This document shows, one piece after another, positions 58,167-64,000 of a stretch of 64,000 nucleotides of DNA (its first letter is position 1; every line of letters starts with the position of its first letter). Under the pieces are notes generated by a model. The model worked only from the letters and a program-made list of their open reading frames with translations. It did not search any database and was not told the DNA's origin. The stretch spans positions 495,521,370-495,585,369 of the forward strand of contig VDFB02270651.1 in NCBI GenBank assembly GCA_007258455.2. The letters run 5' to 3'. A program made the position numbers and the translations under genes. The stretch comes from Sequoia sempervirens (Eukaryota > Streptophyta > Pinopsida > Cupressales > Cupressaceae).

Positions 58167-60884
58167 AAAGATAAGTATTTGGATGTTCTAGAGGATTGAA
58201 CTGCAACTACAGATGGCTCTACAATTTTGGCTTGGTAAGTCTGCAACTATGGTGAGTAACGGATGGGAGAAGTAAAATGTATAGTCTGGAACTAGTACAG
58301 ATTAGGATTTTGCTAAAGTATGGATAAAATGTTGTCTTCTCCCCAATTTGAATTTGATGGCAAGGTTGCAAATGTAGATGAGTTTCTTGTCTTTTCTGCC
58401 TTAAGCTTTTTATGCTTTCTTTCATCTTTTCTTGATGTATGTGGACACATTTTTAGAGCACATGGATATTGTCAAATTAGCTCAAAGATTCCTTTTGGAA
58501 GGTGGGACCTGATCCTCAATAACAAATAAAAATAACTTTTGTCTCATGTAACATTTCCCTCCATTTGAGAATGCAAATATAACTGCAAAGGGAATGTATT
58601 TTGTAACGGTCCAATAAGAAGGGGACATGTGTACTTTCTGGCCTGAAGCTTGTTTGCTCCTTCATTTCTATAAGAAGTAATTCAAGGACAGAAGTATGAT
58701 TTGGTTGCTTGTAATGGATCACAGAGCATTTTGTAAAGAGTACAGCGAACATTTTGAATTTCTATCTTAGGTTTTGAGTTTGTCAATGCATATGTAATTT
58801 TGATAGCAATATTAGCAATTGAATACAAAATGGTTCAAATTCAAATCCATTTCTCTCCTATGTACTTGTTTCATGAATTATGAATAATATGATCAAGGAT
58901 TATCTTATTTATCTTCATTGATTTCCATTGGTTGTGTAGATTTGTTCTTGCTTTTAATTCAAAGAATTAATGAAATTCTTGAGTGAAGCTATAAGTTCAT
59001 GAATATTGAGTGCTAGGATATCAGTAAGATGTTGTGGTTGAGAGTATGATGTTGAAATGTTGTAATCCATTATTATCAAAGCTTAAATGATGCTATGTGT
59101 TAAATTGTTATCAGATTGTAAAGGTTTTGAGTTTGACTCCATTTCTAGGATAAAGCACCGATCTAAGTGAGTGTGCATGACACATTTTTTTGTTCAATTC
59201 AATAGCAAATCAATTCTTATAAACAAACTCTTTTAAATGTATTACAATTGTTATTATTTTGTATTAAGTTTCACCATTCTCATGCTCTAAATGTTGAGTT
59301 TTGTTAAGGAGTAGCCAACTTCTTTGATACATTCCATTTGTTGAGCTATTATATGAGAATTATTTGTTATTTGCAATGTATTCAGTCATTAGGTGCAAAG
59401 TTCTTTAAATACATTGTGGGATCACCCTCCCAGGTCTTGCAGAGCCCAAAGTGCAGGAGGAAAGCATTGCTGCTTTCACTCGTTTGTTGGAAAATCCCTT
59501 CAGGTTGATAATAATTGGAAATGGAAAATTTCATAGGCTTCCTTGAAGATTAGCTTGGTTCTTAAAAAACAACCAATACTCCCAAGGATAGAATTGAATT
59601 TCAACCTTGAGGTGAGTCAACTCTATTAGGACGGTTTATTGTTTTCTTGTGATAGAAATGAATGATTGGCTATTTTGGGAGATAAATTTAAATGGATTAA
59701 AAAACTCAATTATATGACCTAATATTTGAAATGTAAAATATTATGATAGTAGAAACAGAAACAGTAATTTGCAAACAAATCTAACAAGGACAGAGAGATG
59801 TGCACCTAGCCTAAAAGACAAGTTCTGAGCTTTGTAGCAAGATTGATTACCCTAGGGCGAATGGGTCCTAGTGCACGGGTCCAAAATCTGATTTTGCAGT
59901 CCTTAGATCTCGGATCTAAGCTTCTGATTTTTCTAGGTTTGACTATCGGAAAGCCGAATATAAAATATGTAGGTAAGTTTCCGAAGCTTGAAAATAATGA
60001 TGACAACTTTGACAACTTTGCAAAATTTCTCTTTTGATCAATCTTCAGTCCTTCTTCACCTATAAATTTGCACATACAAAGAGAAGAAAAATGTTTATTT
60101 TTGGATGAATAGGGGTTTGTCTTAGTCAAGCCTTGGTTTGGTAATTAAACCTTAATGATAAAACAATGATAAATGGAAGTAATTTGATGAATGAACAATG
60201 CTATGTCACAACTCACCAAACCCTTAATGGCTTCCCTTAGAGGGCCAAATTCTAACACATCACTCTAAGGTTTGGATATTGCTTGAATTGGCTTGATTTG
60301 TTGATTTATTTGATGCTTGAATGCTTGAAACCTACATCACAATTTTAGCCCCAAAACATGACATGAACACACATGAACTTTGGCATGATGATATGATCTT
60401 GATTGTTATTGTAGATGACTGATAAATCTTCTCTTCAATGCTCTTGACAATAATATTTGCTATAGCATTTCTCTCATAAAGTGTGTTCTTTCTAGTTAAT
60501 GTTTCAAATGATAGAAAGAATGTATTTATAGGTTTTTATCTAATTTCTAAAAAATTAGATTCCACAAGCCGACATTTGAAACTTGAATTTTAATCATTAA
60601 AAGGCCACCAAAAATATATTAAAAATTGGGTCCTAGTACTTAAAAGGGACCCATTCACCCTTGGGCGAATGGGTCCTAAGACCTAAGTCCAGGACACTCA
60701 ATTTCCAAGGTGTTTTAATTAATGTTAGCTTTGTTTAATATAGGTTTTCCTTTCAAAAAAATAGGAATAATAAGGCTTTGGAATGCATAATTTAGGTAAT
60801 TAGAAGCTTAATTAAGTCCAATTAATTAAGGGGATGCAAACAATGTAGTGTGAAAATGTAAAGGAGTACATTTTTCTACACTGC
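58167..60884 (+). other. Insert G downstream non-coding region
   Basis: No ORF with family features. Repeated motif GGGCGAATGGGTCCTA at 59855-59870 and 60663-60678, the latter forming a near-palindrome with the preceding GGGACCCATTCACCC (60646-60660). Bases 59425-59585 share short blocks with the leader of element H. Confidence 0.5.
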
Positions 60885-61899
60885 AGTGTGTTCAAGTGTT
60901 TCAAAAGGTTGGATAGTGTGTTGCATGTTTGTGGCAGTGTTGTTGGTTGCACAAAATGAATGTGTTCTTCAGTTGTAGGTGGTTGTGGTAGTACTGTAGA
61001 ATATTTTGATGATGCTAGAATATTATAGGATGTTGTGGAGTGTTGCTTTATGGTCTGCCTAGTGTTTTTGGATATGGAGAGGCATGTATGTGGTTGCTTG
61101 TTAGTGTTAGTGCAATTTTGGTCGACCTAGCATGCTAGCGCTAATTATGGAGGTTTTTTTTTGTTTGAGGAAGCATGCCAGTTTGGATTTGGGTCCTATT
61201 TAACCCTTAGTGTGGTTTGCCTTCACTTCTTTCCATCGTGAAAGTGTTTGGTGCTAACCTATTTAGTGGTTGCACATTTGAGGTTCATATGTTTTATTGT
61301 GGCCGACATGGAGAAAGTTTTTGAGGTTGTGGAGGATACATAGGCAATGTTAATTGTTGAAGATTTGTGAGAGTTGTATGATGTGAATGTGATCAAGTGT
61401 GGTGATCTGAGTGCGATCTTAAATTCCTAAGGCTACCAGATGCAGTGAGTAGAAGGTGTCTACATTTTTAGTGTACCTGATGTTACTAGAGGCAGTGAGT
61501 CGAAGGTTGTAAATGGTGCAGAGTTGCACTAGTGGATTTTTCTTATTGCTATGAGATAGTGAATCTCTCTATAATAGTTTTCTTTCTTCTGAATAGTGAG
61601 TCCTTTGGGAAGTGAGCCCTTGGCAATTAGCCATTCTTCTCTCTTGGGAAGTGACCCATTTTGGTAGTGGGCCTATTCTATTCGGTGTTGCTATTCATAT
61701 TTATGTGAGCTAATCCTCACTGTCATTTTTAGGGTTTTCCACATAAATCTGGTGTTCTCTTGTGTATGATGTTGAACGTGTTTATGTTTCATATGGTTAC
61801 ATCCTGCTGATGATAATAAGGGTTTGATGGTTAATGAGGGTTTAAGGTTTTAATGTACAACTGATTCATAACCCCTCTCAATTGTCCTATGTGGCTAGA
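60885..61899 (+). repeat. Element E 3' LTR, right part
   Basis: Matches about 11275-11767 and 12783-13323 of the 5' LTR (GTTGGATAGTGTGTTGCATG onward). It has the uninterrupted target site of the 11768-12778 element near 61375. The right end is degraded (GTGGCTAGA instead of GTCTAACA). Confidence 0.83.
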
Positions 61900-63055
61900 T
61901 ATGATGATGAAATCAGTTGAGGAATGTCTGTAGTATCATACTACATCTATTCATATCAATGGAAGTGATCCAAAAGTTTGATCTAGAATGTTTGAGATAA
62001 GTTTCCCAGACAGTGAGATTGTTTTGGTAACATGTTTTCATCTACATTTCTTCATGGATGCGAGTTATGGTCTATGATTTTAAAGGAGAGTATGTCTACA
62101 CATGGTTTCTCTTATTCCAGAGTTTCTGGAATTTACATTCATCAGGAAAAAAGTTTGAAGTGACATAAGAGTCACTGTGTGGTTTAATTAACTAGGTTGA
62201 TGTTTCGAATCAATGTAGAAGATGCTTGTAGTGTGTGCTCTTTGAAGGTAGCATATGGATTCCATTGGGACCATATAATTCTATATTGGGAACCATTTCA
62301 TGTGTTCTATCTTCTAGTGTAGCATGTGGGATATTGGACCTGACCTATTTACACATTTGGACATGCTTGGTTAAGGAGTGTTTGTGTGGCCGACTTGTAG
62401 ATAATAATTTATGTTTTGGGTTGACACATGAATGTAATTGTAAGTATAATTCATATATATAGATGTCTAGGATTTTTCCTAAGATGAGTGAGTTGTGTGA
62501 ATGTTATGTAATTAGGGATTCAATACAAATATCAAAGTGATGTAATGTGAGTTGAATTTCAATCATTATGTGCCATTATTAGAAGATCATATGTTGTGTG
62601 GGAGAGTTTCTAAAGGTTGATCAAATCAAGTGTAAGCTATATTATCAGTCTTGAAGGTCCACAAAACATATTATGTGATCTGATAAGACTAGTGTCTTGC
62701 TTATTGATTTAGTGCTCAGATATTTGTATTGGGGATTGGTGTCTAGTAGGTTGGTGCCTACAAATACTGTAGGGGATTGGTGTCTCTGGTAGGTTGGTGC
62801 CTACTTCATGATTATAAGTGATTCATTATTTTATTAGGCTAGAATTGGATAGTAGATCCAAGTAGCTATTCTCACTTTGGTTTTTCTCATCTTGGGTTTC
62901 CACGTATATCTAGTGTTCTCATGTATGGGTATGTGTTTATATTATCATTTGAATAGTTGTTTTAATGATAAAGTAAGATCCAAAAATGCTACTAAGGTTA
63001 ATTTGGACTTGAATTTGAGATTTTTTCATATACTAATTCACCCCCCTTCTTAATA
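61900..63055 (+). mobile_element. Element I: right part of a copia-type LTR
   Basis: Lies between the E 3' LTR and LINE coding sequence. Near its right end it has the hallmarks of the B/E/F LTR group: GGGTTTCCACGTATATCTAG at about 62896 and ACTAATTCACCCCCCTTCTT at about 63030. GGATTGGTGTCT-containing segments repeat at about 62732 and 62775. No coding sequence. With 8914-9032 it makes a ~1.3-kb solo-like LTR. The exact end is uncertain by about 10 bp. Confidence 0.6.
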
Positions 63056-63440
63056 TATTGTGTGCCCTTCACTCCAAACTTCAATTCTCTCTCTATAACC
63101 ATTTGGAGCATATGTTGAACATATACCAAAATTTTGGTAATTTCTTTCCATTGTTACCCAATAACACCTATTACAAGGGGAGCAACTGAAACTAGTGATA
63201 AATGGATTCCATTTTGGCCCTATTAAGATTGTCATTTCACATTTTCCTTTTTGATGATTAGTATGAAAGAAAATTGCATTTTTCTATCTAAACCTTAAGG
63301 AATTGAGCAATTGAAATTCAACAACCTTAACTTCTTGAATTAGAAGGCAATCCAAATCCTTTTTATTGTTACAAAAAGACCTCAATACATATTTCCTCTC
63401 TTGGGATTCTAAGCCTCGAATATTCCAATTTATATAGTTT
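63056..63440 (-). pseudogene. LINE (L1-type) ORF2: N-terminal half of the APE endonuclease
   Basis: On the minus strand from about 63440 down: INWNIRGLESQERKYVLRSF, CNNKKDLDCLLIQEVKVVEF, a stop in the region of 63290, then KCEMTILIGPKWNPFI and WVTMERNYQNFGICSTYAPN, and GYRERIEVWSEG, where the sequence breaks into element I. NWNIRG, the Gln-Glu pair in LLIQEVK, and YAPN are hallmark motifs of the apurinic-endonuclease-like domain that nicks target DNA for LINE insertion. The rest of this domain (GDFN-like and SDHYPI) is at 8885-8560 on the same strand, so both pieces belong to one LINE. Confidence 0.83.
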
Positions 63441-64000
63441 AAAATTATTTTTAGGATGGAAGTTGAGGGTACTTTTGATTCTTATATAATCTATCAAAAC
63501 AAGAAGGTAAATTTTCTTCTTTGTCCTTCTTTCCAAGTTTTTGTGAGCTGGTTTTGTTCACTACCTTTTTTTGCTTTCTTCTTCTTTAATCTCCTTTTTT
63601 CCTTTTCTTTTATGTTTATCCCTACTTTCTTGATACAAGGGATTAAAACAATTAATTCCCTTGTTTTCTTTTTTGTACTCACTATCATACGGGATCCCAT
63701 ATAAGTCAATAGCTTGCTTACAATGTTGGGAGGGTATGGGGGTCTCTCAACCTTCCTCCTTTTTATCTACTCTTTTAATTTTTCAAGCACAATTTCTTGT
63801 GCATTTTTTGAACTCATTAGACTTTTCTTCTATAGGCACAATTATGTTATTTTCTTTATTCTTATTTTCTCCTTTATTCAAATCACAAAGGACATAACTT
63901 TCCTTATTGAGAACATTCACTATTTCACATTTCTTAGTTTAATTTTCCCCAAAATTCTTATTTCTTTCATCATTATCCATATTAGGGATGGCTTCTACTT
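63441..64000 (-). pseudogene. LINE upstream region, probable decayed ORF1 / ORF1-ORF2 junction
   Basis: On the minus strand, short open stretches rich in Lys, Glu and Asn (DLNKGENKNKENNIIVPIEE; KHKRKGKKEIKEEESKK) precede the endonuclease ORF and contain several stops. Composition and position fit the C-terminal part of a LINE ORF1 or the start of ORF2, but no RNA-binding motif such as a CCHC knuckle was seen. It runs off the window edge. Confidence 0.5.

Larger units (their letters stand above)
53264..60884 (+). mobile_element. Insert G in the E 3' LTR, class undetermined
   Basis: Defined by comparison with the intact 5' LTR, which runs GTTCCTACCTTTGTATTTTT into ATGTGTTTAGGTG. Here that junction is separated by about 7.6 kb. 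The exact ends are uncertain by 10-20 bp, and I found neither convincing LTRs, terminal inverted repeats nor a target duplication. It carries a long unrecognised ORF on the plus strand (54463-58166). The right end TTTTTCTACA and a segment near 59425-59585 weakly recall element H. It could be a decayed LARD, or two overlapping insertions. Confidence 0.65.
10665..61899 (+). mobile_element. Element E: Ty1/copia retrotransposon split by nested insertions
   Basis: 5' LTR 10665-13323, primer site 13326, gag start 13381-13784. The gag then continues at 48572, after element D. Pol runs to about 52215, the polypurine tract is at 52669-52682, and the 3' LTR is 52683 to about 53263 plus about 60885-61899. 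The LTRs start TGTTGGAGATTTTTTGGTG. The 5' LTR holds a ~1-kb inverted-repeat element and the 3' LTR holds insert G. The continuity of gag across D, joined by the TGGAT duplication, shows this is one element. Coding sequence is heavily decayed. The flanking duplication is imperfect (TATGT at 10660-10664, TATGA at 61900-61904). Confidence 0.88.

Noticed and set aside
53264..60884. Helitron interpretation of insert G
   Set aside because: No TC start, no CTRR end with a hairpin at the proposed right border, no Rep/helicase sequence, and the insertion is not clearly between A and T.

Overview
This is a gene-poor stretch of a large plant nuclear genome that consists almost entirely of transposable elements. 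Plant origin is shown by Ty1/copia elements with initiator-Met tRNA primer sites, a plant-type L1 LINE, LTR families with very long LTRs (1.3-3.9 kb), and many CAG-to-TAG and TGG-to-TGA losses of the kind expected from cytosine methylation. A conifer or other gymnosperm is my best guess, from the style of the LTR families only. I see no intact cellular gene, no tRNA or rRNA gene and no CRISPR array.

Layout. Bases 1-273 and 7564-7664 are one CT-rich tract split by element A (274-7563), a complete but decayed copia element with two 1560-bp LTRs and target duplication TCTCT. From about 7.9 kb to the right edge, nearly everything is one nested insertion cluster inside a single minus-strand LINE. 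The LINE ORF2 starts near 63.9 kb, breaks at about 63.06 kb and resumes at about 8.9 kb. Inside it lies a solo-like copia LTR (I, 8914-9032 and 61900 to about 63055). In I sit solo LTR F (9033-10657) and copia element E (10665-61899). E carries a ~1-kb inverted-repeat element in its 5' LTR, an undetermined insert G with a long unknown ORF in its 3' LTR, and element D in its gag gene. D (13785-48571, minus strand) in turn holds element C (14060-23335, inside a D LTR), copia element B (24034-31729) and element H (34247-46948, minus strand). C holds a further ~0.8-kb inverted-repeat element. The deepest path is LINE > I > E > D > C > small DNA element.

Function. A, B and E still show gag, protease, integrase, reverse transcriptase and RNase H in copia order, but all have stops and frameshifts. 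C and H are large elements without a visible pol. They share a primer-site-like sequence, and each carries its own non-pol ORF: Glu/Gln-rich in C, Pro-rich with a G-patch-like motif in H. G carries an unrecognised ORF of about 1,230 codons. By eye, LTR divergence is about 1-2% in H, 9% in B, and about 10% in A, C and E, so H is the most recent large insertion.
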